From NCBI GenBank assembly GCA_017999675.1, contig JAGNLL010000008.1, positions 1 through 41,454 of the forward strand: DNA of 41,454 nucleotides, in the 5' to 3' direction. Made by a program: the position numbers and the translations under genes. The DNA comes from Rickettsiales bacterium. GTDB taxonomy: Bacteria > Pseudomonadota > Alphaproteobacteria > Rickettsiales > UBA1997. A model generated the notes under the pieces. That model was not told where the DNA came from. It ran no database searches and saw only the letters and a program-made list of their open reading frames with translations. Positions 25,839-33,527 of the stretch are shown here, one piece after another (the first letter of the stretch is position 1; every line of letters starts with the position of its first letter).

Positions 25839-26709
25839 GCGCAAACTCAATTGCAATTGCCAGTAAAATCATCACCAAGCCCACAACACTTAAAATTTTA
25901 AACTCAAAATTTTCCAACAAAGCCGAAGTAATTAGCGCGATTACCGGATAAACTAAAGCCGTGTAATTAGCGCGCGTACTTCCCACATGCTGAATGAGAT
26001 AAAACAAGCAGATGAAGGCCACAACTGATGCCACAACCACAAGGTAAGCAAAGGACCACAAATATTTTGCCGAAGAATCAAAAATAAATTCATTGCCTCG
26101 CAGCAAATTAAAAAGCAGTAAATACAAGCTGCCAAAGGCCGATCCAAAGGCAATTGAGGTGTAAAGTGGCGTGCCATTAACTTGACGATTTTTGCCAACC
26201 GCAACTGAGCCAGCCGAAAAAACCAGCATCATTACCAGCGACATTCCAATGCCAGTTAAGGTTTTAATCGCGTCGGCTTTTTCGCCGAAGTGAATTGTTG
26301 GCAAAATAAAAATCATTAAACCAATCACGCCAAGCACGCTGCTGACAATCACTTTTTTTTCGATTTTTCTGCGGTCAACAAAGCTAGAAATGATTTCGGA
26401 AGTAATGATTGAAAGGCTAAATATTGTAGCAATGACGCCGCTTGGAATGTAGTGCACGGCGAAATAACCAATTACAAAATTTAGAAAAAAATTGGTCAGG
26501 CCAATGAAAAGGAAAAAATTTATTTCTTTGCGGCGCAGCCAAGTTCTTTGTTTAGCAAAAAAGCAAAGTGCAAACATTAGAAGCGAGGTGAAAGCAAAAC
26601 GGTAAAATACCGAAAGCTCTGGAGGCACGAGCGAGTCAACTTGCAGCTTCATGGCGAACCAGCTGAAGCTCCAAGCGAGAGACATTGAGATGAAGGCGAG
26701 GAGGATCAT
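25810..26709 (-). CDS. EamA/DMT-family transporter
   Basis: 299 residues with about ten hydrophobic segments arranged as two EamA repeats, as in drug/metabolite transporters of the RhaT/YdcZ superfamily. The N-terminal part has WSFSWFAMKL and PPELSVFYRFAFTSL, typical of the first repeat. The second repeat contains HVGSTRANYTALVYPVIALI, the usual conserved region of its fourth helix. The substrate is unknown; relatives export amino acids or other metabolites, and host-associated bacteria use some for uptake. It is convergent with rnd (29-base overlap). Upstream lies the hybrid palindromic element and then yceI in the same direction. Confidence 0.92.
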   Translation of the reverse strand: MILLAFISMSLAWSFSWFAMKLQVDSLVPPELSVFYRFAFTSLLMFALCFFAKQRTWLRRKEINFFLFIGLTNFFLNFVIGYFAVHYIPSGVIATIFSLSIITSEIISSFVDRRKIEKKVIVSSVLGVIGLMIFILPTIHFGEKADAIKTLTGIGMSLVMMLVFSAGSVAVGKNRQVNGTPLYTSIAFGSAFGSLYLLLFNLLRGNEFIFDSSAKYLWSFAYLVVVASVVAFICLFYLIQHVGSTRANYTALVYPVIALITSALLENFEFKILSVVGLVMILLAIAIEFAPSGKKYLRR

Positions 26710-26738
26710 TTTGGATTGGAGAATTTTTAATTTATAAA

Positions 26739-26885
26739 TCGAGTGTGCGAATAACCACCCCCACCCCTCCTTGAAAAGGAGGGGCTTTAGTACGATTTCG
26801 GTTTAACTCCCCTCCTTTTCAAGGAGGGGAGTTAAACCGAGATCCGCTCCCCTCCTTGGATAAGGAGGGGTCGGGGGCGGTTTGA
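26739..26885. repeat. Composite palindromic element: type A left half, type B right half
   Basis: The left end reads TCGAGTGTGCGAATAACC and the CCCCTCCTTGAAAAGG hairpin of type A with the conserved GGGGCTTTAGTACGA. The right end reads CCTCCTTGGATAAGGAGG and GGCGGTTTGA of type B. The middle carries a long perfect palindrome around GTTTAACTCCCCTCCTTTTC (26801-26837). It looks like a fusion of two element types rather than one inverted repeat. It lies between EamA and yceI. Confidence 0.85.
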
Positions 26886-26900
26886 TCAACAGCAAATGAA

Positions 26901-27479
26901 CTAGCGATTCGCCTCAATCTCAATTCTTAATTCAACTTGGTCTGAAACGCTTGGCACAGCGTAATCAATACCAAATTCTGAACGAGTAATCACCGCAGTT
27001 GCGCTGAATCCCACCGTTTGTTTTTGGTTAATTGGGTTAATGCCAGCTTTGTTAAATTTAGCTTTCAATGTCACTGGTTTAGTGACACCAACCAAAGTTA
27101 AATCACCTTCAATTTTAGCAGTGTTTTTTCCGGTGACGGTCACTTTTTTGCTAACAAATTTTGCCGTAGCAAATTTTTTAACGTTGAAAAAATCGTCACT
27201 TTTTAAGTGTTCTTCAAAATTTTTAAGACCGGTGTAAAGGCCAGACATTTTAATGGTCACATCAACCGCAGACTTAGCTGGAGCCTTTTCGTCAAAAGTA
27301 ATTGTACCTTCAATTTCAGAAAATTTTCCTGACGGATTTGAAAATCCGAAGTGGTTAACAAACCAAACAACGCTGGTGTGAGTTGGCTCAATGTTGTATT
27401 TATTTTCTTCAGCAAAAACAGTCTTGCTTGAAATTGTGAAAGCAAGAATTGCAATCGCGGCTAGTTTGATTTTTTTCAT
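26901..27479 (-). CDS. YceI-family periplasmic protein
   Basis: 192 residues with a clear Sec signal (MKKIKLAAIAILAFTISSKTVFA, likely cut after VFA). The mature part is the YceI lipocalin-like barrel: YNIEPTHTSVVWFVNHFGFS at its start, KNFEEHLKSDDFFNVKKF in the middle and GDLTLVGVTKPVTL near the end. Family members bind polyisoprenoid lipids such as octaprenyl chains in the periplasm; a role in isoprenoid transport or stress is known only in part. It is probably monocistronic: the CDF gene upstream ends 129 bases before it, with a strong dyad between them. Confidence 0.95.
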   Translation of the reverse strand: MKKIKLAAIAILAFTISSKTVFAEENKYNIEPTHTSVVWFVNHFGFSNPSGKFSEIEGTITFDEKAPAKSAVDVTIKMSGLYTGLKNFEEHLKSDDFFNVKKFATAKFVSKKVTVTGKNTAKIEGDLTLVGVTKPVTLKAKFNKAGINPINQKQTVGFSATAVITRSEFGIDYAVPSVSDQVELRIEIEANR

Positions 27480-27543
27480 ATTTTGTTAAGAGTTATTTTG
27501 TTTGTTAAATTTTGAAGACCCGCGAAAACACTGGTCAAAATGC

Positions 27544-27568
27544 AATTGTGCGCACGGTGCGCACAATT
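27544..27568. promoter_or_regulatory. 25-bp near-perfect dyad upstream of yceI
   Basis: AATTGTGCGCAC-G-GTGCGCACAATT: perfect 12-base arms around one central base, 65 bases upstream of the yceI start. The one-base centre and lack of a following T-tract fit a transcription factor operator better than a terminator, although it is also downstream of the CDF gene. The cognate regulator is unknown. Confidence 0.55.
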
Positions 27569-27608
27569 CGATTTGCAACTTAAAAAGGTTGCGTTTGCTT
27601 AAAAAATT

Positions 27609-28505
27609 CTAAACCGGATCAATGTGAATCATCATGTCGAGCACCGGCAACTGTGCGATTACGCGACTTCTAACTTCGGCTGCAATGTCGTGCCCTTCCC
27701 TCACCGTCATTGAGCCATCAACTTCAATGTGCACGTCGACAAAAATCATGTCGCCCATTTTGCGGGTGCGCAAATCGTGACAACCTAAAACTTTTGGCGC
27801 GGCAATTATTATTTGGCGCACTTTTTCAGAGTCTTCTTCGGATGCAGCGCGATCCATTAAATCGTGCAAGGCGTCCCAAGAAAATTCAAATCCAGTTTTG
27901 GCAATTACTAAACCAACAACCAAAGCACCGATTAAATCTAACACCGGATAACCCATCAAAGCCCCAACAATACCAACCGCCACCACAAATGACGAAGCAG
28001 CATCAGAGCGCGCGTGCCAAGCATTTGCCACCAACATTGAAGAGCGCACTTTTGTGGCAACCGCAATCATGTAGCGAAATAAAATTTCTTTTGTCACAAG
28101 CGCCACAAGAGCCACCCACAAGGCGTGAATTTGAATTGTTGCTGCAGTAGTTGGATAAATAATTTTGTGTGCCGCACTCCAAATCATTGCAACACCAAGC
28201 CCAAGAAGTGACAAACCAACAAAAAGTGAGGCCGCAGTTTCAAAGCGTTGATGGCCGTAGTGATGATCGTCGTCGGCTTCTTTGCTGCTGTGGTGATTGG
28301 CAAAGAGCACCACAAAGTCAGAAAATAAATCAGAAAGAGAGTGAACACCGTCAGCCACAAGCCCGCTAGAACCTGAAAAAATTCCCACAAAAATTTGCGC
28401 CGTGGCAAGTGCGATGTTGATTACAACTGAAACTAGCGTGCTTTTTTTTGCGGCTTGTTGCTTGCTTTGCGAGACTGGCTCGTGATCGATTATTTGTTTG
28501 TGCAT
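27609..28505 (-). CDS. Cation diffusion facilitator (CDF) metal transporter
   Basis: 298 residues: about six membrane helices, then a cytoplasmic metal-sensing domain. Helix 2 carries DGVHSLSDLFSD and helix 5 carries WHARSDAASS, giving HxxxD pairs at both sides of the transport site, the arrangement usual for zinc exporters. A cytoplasmic DDDHHYGHQRFE follows helix 2. The C-terminal domain (VDVHIEVDGSMTVREGHDIA) has the usual His/Asp ligands. It exports Zn, and perhaps Fe, Co or Cd, by proton antiport across the inner membrane. It is flanked by a palindromic element upstream and the dyad downstream, so it is probably a single-gene unit. No Shine-Dalgarno sequence. Confidence 0.94.
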   Translation of the reverse strand: MHKQIIDHEPVSQSKQQAAKKSTLVSVVINIALATAQIFVGIFSGSSGLVADGVHSLSDLFSDFVVLFANHHSSKEADDDHHYGHQRFETAASLFVGLSLLGLGVAMIWSAAHKIIYPTTAATIQIHALWVALVALVTKEILFRYMIAVATKVRSSMLVANAWHARSDAASSFVVAVGIVGALMGYPVLDLIGALVVGLVIAKTGFEFSWDALHDLMDRAASEEDSEKVRQIIIAAPKVLGCHDLRTRKMGDMIFVDVHIEVDGSMTVREGHDIAAEVRSRVIAQLPVLDMMIHIDPV

Positions 28506-28526
28506 TTGGATTTGGTAAAAATTTTA

Positions 28527-28647
28527 GATCGAGTTTCGAGAATAACCACCCCAACCCCTCCTTCAAAAGGAGGGGCTTTAGTACGATCTCGGTGGAAAGC
28601 CCCTCCTTTTGAAGGAGGGGTTGGGGTGGTTATTCGCACACTCGATC
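28527..28647. repeat. Palindromic interspersed element, type A, copy 3
   Basis: Arms run from GATCGAGTTTCGAGAATAACC at the left to GGTTATTCGCACACTCGATC at the right, with a few mismatches in the outermost part and perfect matches through AATAACCACCCCAACCCC. The centre keeps GGGGCTTTAGTACGATCTCGG, as in other copies. It lies between valS and the CDF gene, both on the minus strand. Confidence 0.88.
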
Positions 28648-28664
28648 GCCTCTTTCGAAAAAAA

Positions 28665-31283
28665 CTACAACACCACCTCAACAATTTTTCCCTCTTTCAC
28701 AAACTCAACTTCCTCAGCGTTACAAACATTTTTCAAATCTGACGCAATCGCGCTTAAATCTTTTTCTGAGTTCACCACAATTTTTTTCACCGTAGTTTTC
28801 ATCGAAATATTTTGTTCAGACTTAAACTTACGTACTTCAAAAATCACGGCTAGAGCGGCTTCGCCCATTTCAAAGAATTTAGAATTAAAAAATTCGTCAC
28901 CCAATTTTGGCCAATTTCCGCGAGCGTTGATTGAGCCAACTTTTTCAAACTCTTCGGCAAAAATTGCTGAATAAATTTCGTCGCAAATGTGTGGAATGAA
29001 AGGTGCAAAAACTTTTAGCAAAGTGTTTAGGCAAATTTTCAAAGTTAAAATTGAGCTTTGTTGTTTGGCTAAAATTTCTGTTTTTTGAGAGTCATTCAAC
29101 TCAACACCAGCAAGCTTTTCCGCTGCAAGGCCGTAAGATCTAACTTTGCAAATTTCTAAATAATTGTCGCAAAAATCGCGCCAGAAAAATTCTTCAATTG
29201 CCTCACGCGCGCGAGCATATTCGAATTTTTCAAACTCTTCGGTAGCGCGTTTTACAGTTTGTTGCAAACGGCTTAGAATCCACAAATCTGCGGCTTCGGT
29301 GATGTTTTCTTGTTTGGTATTTTCATCCAAAATCGCAAAATTCATCGAAGCAAATTTTGCTGCGTTGAAAAGTTTTGTGATTAGTTTTTGACCAATTTTA
29401 AACACTTCTTCTGAGTAAGCGGTGTCAGCTCCTAAGTGCGAAGTTGAAGCCCAATAACGCACAATATCCGAACCCTTTTCTTCAATTAACGAAGTTGGCG
29501 TGACGATATTTCCTTTTGATTTACTCATTTTGGTTTTGTCCGCAGCCAAGCACCAGCCTGAAATCATCAGGTTTTTCCAAGGAATTGAGTTTTGGTGCAG
29601 CGTTGATTTTACCAAAGTGTAGAAAGCCCAAGTACGAATAATTTCGTGCGCTTGCGGACGAAGATCGGCAGGGAAAAGTTTTTCGTGACGCTGTTTGTCG
29701 AAAGAAATTTCTGAAGAAATTCCTTTTGAAGAAAGCTGCGGAGAAATTGAAGAAGTAGCCCAAGTGTCCATGATGTCGGTTTCAGGAGTAATCGAATATT
29801 CCTGACCATCTTTTGTTGCAGTATAATGATAAAATTTTCCGCTCTGAATAACTAATTTATAATTCTCATAACCTTTGGGAGGAGACTGTAGCGGATCAAC
29901 TGGCAACTGATCTATGTCGGCGACTACAGGCTCTCCAAAACCTGGATCATGAGGTTTTTTTACATACCACACTGGAAATTTTACGCCGAAAAAACGTTGA
30001 CGTGAAATACACCAATCCCATTGCAAACCATCAATCCACTGATCAATACGAACCTTCATGTATTCTGGAAACCAATTGCACTCGCTAGCTTTGGCTTTGA
30101 GCAATTCTTTTTTATCAAGAATCTTAACAAACCACTGTGGCACCACCAGAATTTCAATCGGCACGCCCGAGCGCTCAGCACATTTTACAGCGCGCTTAAT
30201 TGTTTCTTGCTTAAGCAATAAATTTTGTTCTTTAAGGGATTCAATAACGGAGTCTTTAGCTTGCTTTATTGTACGACCTTTTTCTTCAGGACCGTGAAAA
30301 TTTTTGATCGCTTCAAATGCATTAGGAAAATCTTGAGATATACGACACAAAGCTTGCCAGTCAGTTCTTCCATCTTCGCTAATAATAACACGCAAATCCA
30401 AATTGTGCTTCTTCCACCAGCGAATGTCGGTTTCATCCCCAAAGGTACAGCACATTACGGCGCCAGTTCCTTTGTCTAACTGAACCAAATCGTCAGCAAT
30501 AATTTTCACCTTCACGCCAAAAAGTGGCGTGATGGCATTTTGTCCGTGAAATTTTTTGTAGCGCCCATCTTCAGGATGAACCATCACCGCAACGCAAGCA
30601 GGAAGCAACTCGGGGCGAGTTGTCATGATTACGATTTTTTCTGATGAGCCTTCAATTTCAAACTCGATCTCATTCATCACGCCTTCAACTTCTTTGTCGA
30701 TCAAGTCGGCTTGCGCTAGAGCGGTGCGGTCAGAGATGTCCCAGAAAACTGGTTCGAATTTTTTTTCTACTAATTTTTTATTGTGAAGATCCACGAAAGA
30801 GGCTTGAGAAATTTTTTGTGATTCCGGTGAAATCGTTTGGTATTTCTGGTCCCAATCAACTGACAAAGCGATTGAGTTAAAAAGAATTTCAAACTCTTTT
30901 TCTGCTTCATCCACAACCTCGCGGCACTTCGCAACAAAAGATCCGCGGCCATTTTCGCTTTCAAAAACTCCGGCTTTTTTTTCGATAATTTTTTCAACTA
31001 AACGTTCTGTCGGCAGACCGTTATCGTCGAAACCCATTGGGTAGAAAACGTCTTTGCCAGACATGCGTTGGAAACGCGCAACGAAGTCGGCTTGAGTGTA
31101 AGAAAAAACGTGGCCCATGTGAAGAAGGCCTGAAACTGTTGGGGGTGGCGTGTCGATTACAAAAGTTTGCGCTTTTGGTAAATCATTTTTCCAAGCGAAA
31201 ATCTTTTTTTCGGCCCAATGATTTTGCCAAAATTTTTCGCGAGTTTTAGCGTCGTATTTTTCGGGAAGTTTGATTGCTGTCAT
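28665..31283 (-). CDS. valS: Valyl-tRNA synthetase, archaeal-like type
   Basis: Class I synthetase charging tRNA-Val. From ATG 31283 (MTAIKLPEKYDAKTREKFWQ) it has 872 residues. The HIGH motif appears as PPPTVSGLLHMGH, and KMSKS as DKTKMSKSKGN. The CP1 editing domain has MTTRPELLPACVAV and GTGAVMCCTFGDETDIRWW, the form I associate with archaeal-type ValS, which Rickettsia also carries. The C-terminal anticodon-binding helices include FAPFIPHICDEIY. The in-frame extension to 31340 is encoded by the palindromic repeat at 31305 and is not counted. Palindromic repeats flank both ends, suggesting an isolated transcription unit. Confidence 0.96.
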   Translation of the reverse strand: MTAIKLPEKYDAKTREKFWQNHWAEKKIFAWKNDLPKAQTFVIDTPPPTVSGLLHMGHVFSYTQADFVARFQRMSGKDVFYPMGFDDNGLPTERLVEKIIEKKAGVFESENGRGSFVAKCREVVDEAEKEFEILFNSIALSVDWDQKYQTISPESQKISQASFVDLHNKKLVEKKFEPVFWDISDRTALAQADLIDKEVEGVMNEIEFEIEGSSEKIVIMTTRPELLPACVAVMVHPEDGRYKKFHGQNAITPLFGVKVKIIADDLVQLDKGTGAVMCCTFGDETDIRWWKKHNLDLRVIISEDGRTDWQALCRISQDFPNAFEAIKNFHGPEEKGRTIKQAKDSVIESLKEQNLLLKQETIKRAVKCAERSGVPIEILVVPQWFVKILDKKELLKAKASECNWFPEYMKVRIDQWIDGLQWDWCISRQRFFGVKFPVWYVKKPHDPGFGEPVVADIDQLPVDPLQSPPKGYENYKLVIQSGKFYHYTATKDGQEYSITPETDIMDTWATSSISPQLSSKGISSEISFDKQRHEKLFPADLRPQAHEIIRTWAFYTLVKSTLHQNSIPWKNLMISGWCLAADKTKMSKSKGNIVTPTSLIEEKGSDIVRYWASTSHLGADTAYSEEVFKIGQKLITKLFNAAKFASMNFAILDENTKQENITEAADLWILSRLQQTVKRATEEFEKFEYARAREAIEEFFWRDFCDNYLEICKVRSYGLAAEKLAGVELNDSQKTEILAKQQSSILTLKICLNTLLKVFAPFIPHICDEIYSAIFAEEFEKVGSINARGNWPKLGDEFFNSKFFEMGEAALAVIFEVRKFKSEQNISMKTTVKKIVVNSEKDLSAIASDLKNVCNAEEVEFVKEGKIVEVVL

Positions 31284-31304
31284 TTTTTTTGAGAAGAATT
31301 TTAC

Positions 31305-31390
31305 TTTAACCGTCATTGCGAGCGAAGCGTGGCAATCCATCTGTGATTACCGAGATGGATTGCCACGCTTCGCTCGCAATGACGGTTAAA
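31305..31390. repeat. Long perfect palindrome, GTCATTGCGAGCGAAGCG type
   Basis: Perfect 38-bp arms at 31305-31342 and 31353-31390 with a 10-base loop. The core GTCATTGCGAGCGAAGCG and GGCAATCCATCT is a widespread bacterial palindromic repeat also found in Rickettsiales genomes. It lies between bamB and valS on the minus strand, where it can act as a terminator for bamB. Read through in the valS frame it has no stop, so it falsely extends that gene. Confidence 0.9.
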
Positions 31391-31413
31391 AGTGAGGTTT
31401 TTTAATGTAAAAA

Positions 31414-32754
31414 TTACTCGATCTCGATCAAATCGATTAAGAATTTTCCAATTACGTAAAAATAAATTTTGCCATTTACCACCACCGGAGTGTGGGAAAT
31501 TTTTTTGCCAATTGAGTAAGTTTTTTCAATTTTAACTGTGATTGGATTCACCACCAAAAGCTTACCGTCAGATTCAGCAATCAACAATTTATCCCCCGCC
31601 ATAACCACTCCGCTGTAGAGAATTTTTGTTTGTGGTTTGTTTTCTTTTTTCAGATTCGGCAGTTGCAAAATCCATTTAATGCCGCCGGTTTTTTTGCTCA
31701 CCGAAAGCAATTTATTGTCGTTGTTAATCACAAATAAAAAATCTCCCGCCAGCCAAAAATCGACAATTCCGGCGATTTCTTTTTTCCACAGGTAGTTTCC
31801 GTCTTTCACTTTCATTGCCATCATCAAGCCGCCATTACCAATGGCGTAGATCACGTCGTCTTTTACAACTGGCGTGGCATCAACATCGTTTAAATAAAAA
31901 TCAGAATTTGTCGCTTTGCTAATGTTTAAATTTTGCGACCACATTGCTTCGCCGGTTTTTTTATTCACCGCGTAAACCTCGCCCGATGAGTAAGAAACAA
32001 TTACCAAATTTTTGTAAATTACCGGATCTGCCGCACCAAAAATTGCAGTGGCACGAAGGATGCCAGACTGCGTCCATTGCAGCTCGCCGTCGTTAACATT
32101 GAAGGCGTAAAGTTTGTTGTCGTTGGTTGTCACGTAAACTAATTCGCCGTCAACAACAGGGGAAGAAACCGGAATTGCCGAGATGTCTTTTGACCACAAA
32201 ATTTTTCCATCCGCTTCATCCACCGCAGCAATTTTATTGATGCCGGCAATGGCAAAAATTTTGCCGTTTGAATAGCCAATTTTTGGCGTTTGATAATTTT
32301 TTAAATATTGGCGGTGAAAAATTCGTGTTTTCCAAATTTTTTTGTCAGCCTTAAGATCGTAAGAAATAAGCGTGCCGCCGCTATTTAGAATGAAAACTTT
32401 TTGGTCTTTAATGATTGGCGAAAACACAAAACGATCATCACGCGTGCCGCTGTAAAATGACCAAGTTTTAGATGATTTGTCGAAGGAGATTTTTTTTGAC
32501 CAGCTGCCAATGGCGAAGTTTTTTTCGAAGTTTTCGATTTGCTGATTTTGCGAACTAGACGAGCCAGACCAAGTGAGATTCTTTTGCTGCGTAGGAATTT
32601 TGATTTCAACTTTTTCTAAAAGCTCATCAACCCTTACCGCATCAATTGCGGTAAAGGCTGAGATTGCTTTTTCTTTGTCGTAATCAGCGTCTTTTGAACA
32701 AGAAAAAATTGAGAGAGTTGCAACTAAAAAAAGAAGCGGCGCTGATTTTTTCAT
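31414..32754 (-). CDS. bamB: BamB-like outer-membrane assembly lipoprotein
   Basis: 446 residues. A lipoprotein signal (MKKSAPLLFLVATLSIFSC, Cys19 lipidated) precedes an eight-bladed PQQ-type beta-propeller with recurring blade motifs: LISYDLKADKKIWKT, IAAVDEADGKILWSKDI, LYAFNVNDGELQWT, VYAVNKKTGEAMW. BamB is an accessory scaffold of the BAM complex, which inserts beta-barrels into the outer membrane; the OMP at 38482 would be a client class. It directly follows the YfgM-like gene (stop and start adjacent), the same pairing as yfgM-bamB in E. coli. The N-terminal ~65 residues are longer than in E. coli. Confidence 0.92.
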   Translation of the reverse strand: MKKSAPLLFLVATLSIFSCSKDADYDKEKAISAFTAIDAVRVDELLEKVEIKIPTQQKNLTWSGSSSSQNQQIENFEKNFAIGSWSKKISFDKSSKTWSFYSGTRDDRFVFSPIIKDQKVFILNSGGTLISYDLKADKKIWKTRIFHRQYLKNYQTPKIGYSNGKIFAIAGINKIAAVDEADGKILWSKDISAIPVSSPVVDGELVYVTTNDNKLYAFNVNDGELQWTQSGILRATAIFGAADPVIYKNLVIVSYSSGEVYAVNKKTGEAMWSQNLNISKATNSDFYLNDVDATPVVKDDVIYAIGNGGLMMAMKVKDGNYLWKKEIAGIVDFWLAGDFLFVINNDNKLLSVSKKTGGIKWILQLPNLKKENKPQTKILYSGVVMAGDKLLIAESDGKLLVVNPITVKIEKTYSIGKKISHTPVVVNGKIYFYVIGKFLIDLIEIE

Positions 32755-33492
32755 TTATTTTTTTTCTTCAGATTTTTCTTCTTCAGCTTCTGCGGCTTCA
32801 GCAATTTTTTCTTCAAAGCCTTTTGAAATTAAAATTTGTATGCCGTCTTTAGCCTTTTCTTTCAAGGATTGTGGGGCGTCGGCACTTTTTACAATCACTT
32901 CAAGAATTTGGTGAGATTTATCTAAATTGCCTTTTAAAGCCTCAAGAAAAGCGCGCTGCTCTGAAATGTAATATTTTAAAACCTTGTTAGAATTTTCGAT
33001 TTTTTCAACGCGAGCCACAACATCTTCTTTGTTAACTTCAGATTCATCAGCCATCCAGCTTTTTACCAAAAGAAGCCCAGCAAGGTCTCTAACGTATCTG
33101 TCGCAAGAGCTGCACTCACTTACTTCTCTGTAAATTTTATTCGCTTCAGCAACGTCACCTTGATTAAAATGAATTGCCGCCAAACGAAGTGATGCCAAAG
33201 ATCTAACGCCACTTGGCGCAGATTTTGTATTGTAAATTTTTTGCAATTCTTCTTTTGCCTTAGCTTCGTCACCAACTTGCTGGTAGATTAAAGCTTGATG
33301 AAAAATTGCCGAATATTTTGCCTGACGCGAGCTTTGAACAGAGTGAAAAATAAGCACAATAACAACCGCAAGAAGCACCGCAAATGAAAGGCGCGCTAAG
33401 ATTTTGGCATTTTGGGCGAAAAAGTTTTTCAAGCCCTCTTTTCTAGCTTGGTCTTTTGCTTGATTAATTAGGTTAGTTACTTCGTCTGACAT
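32755..33492 (-). CDS. YfgM-like membrane-anchored TPR protein
   Basis: 245 residues. A cytoplasmic N-terminal stretch, one membrane segment (SFAVLLAVVIVLIFHSV, ~residues 36-52), then TPR-like helices (YQQVGDEAKAKEELQKIY; HFNQGDVAEANKIYREV; ALKGNLDKSHQILEVIV) and a Glu/Lys-rich tail. E. coli YfgM is an ancillary SecYEG subunit that hands clients to periplasmic chaperones. The position just before bamB supports the same role. Rickettsia has a similar family annotated as DUF2659. It is one of the few genes here with a Shine-Dalgarno-like AAGGA 8 bases before ATG; the leader also holds CCCC at 33512-33515. Confidence 0.85.
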   Translation of the reverse strand: MSDEVTNLINQAKDQARKEGLKNFFAQNAKILARLSFAVLLAVVIVLIFHSVQSSRQAKYSAIFHQALIYQQVGDEAKAKEELQKIYNTKSAPSGVRSLASLRLAAIHFNQGDVAEANKIYREVSECSSCDRYVRDLAGLLLVKSWMADESEVNKEDVVARVEKIENSNKVLKYYISEQRAFLEALKGNLDKSHQILEVIVKSADAPQSLKEKAKDGIQILISKGFEEKIAEAAEAEEEKSEEKK

Positions 33493-33527
33493 TGGTTTTT
33501 CCTTAAAGTTTGGGGTTAGTAGAGAGA

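Noticed and set aside
25108-26885. Clustered palindromes as a CRISPR array
   Set aside because: Copies are kilobases apart or merged head to tail, with no regular spacers and no cas genes.
28490-28742. Short open frames on both strands across the palindromic element near 28600
   Set aside because: They translate the inverted repeat itself (TTPTPPSKGGA on both strands), as does the frame at 5494-5766, so they reflect repeat DNA rather than genes.
31284-31340. N-terminal extension of ValS
   Set aside because: Encoded mostly by the palindromic repeat and absent from the family; ATG 31283 gives the normal start.
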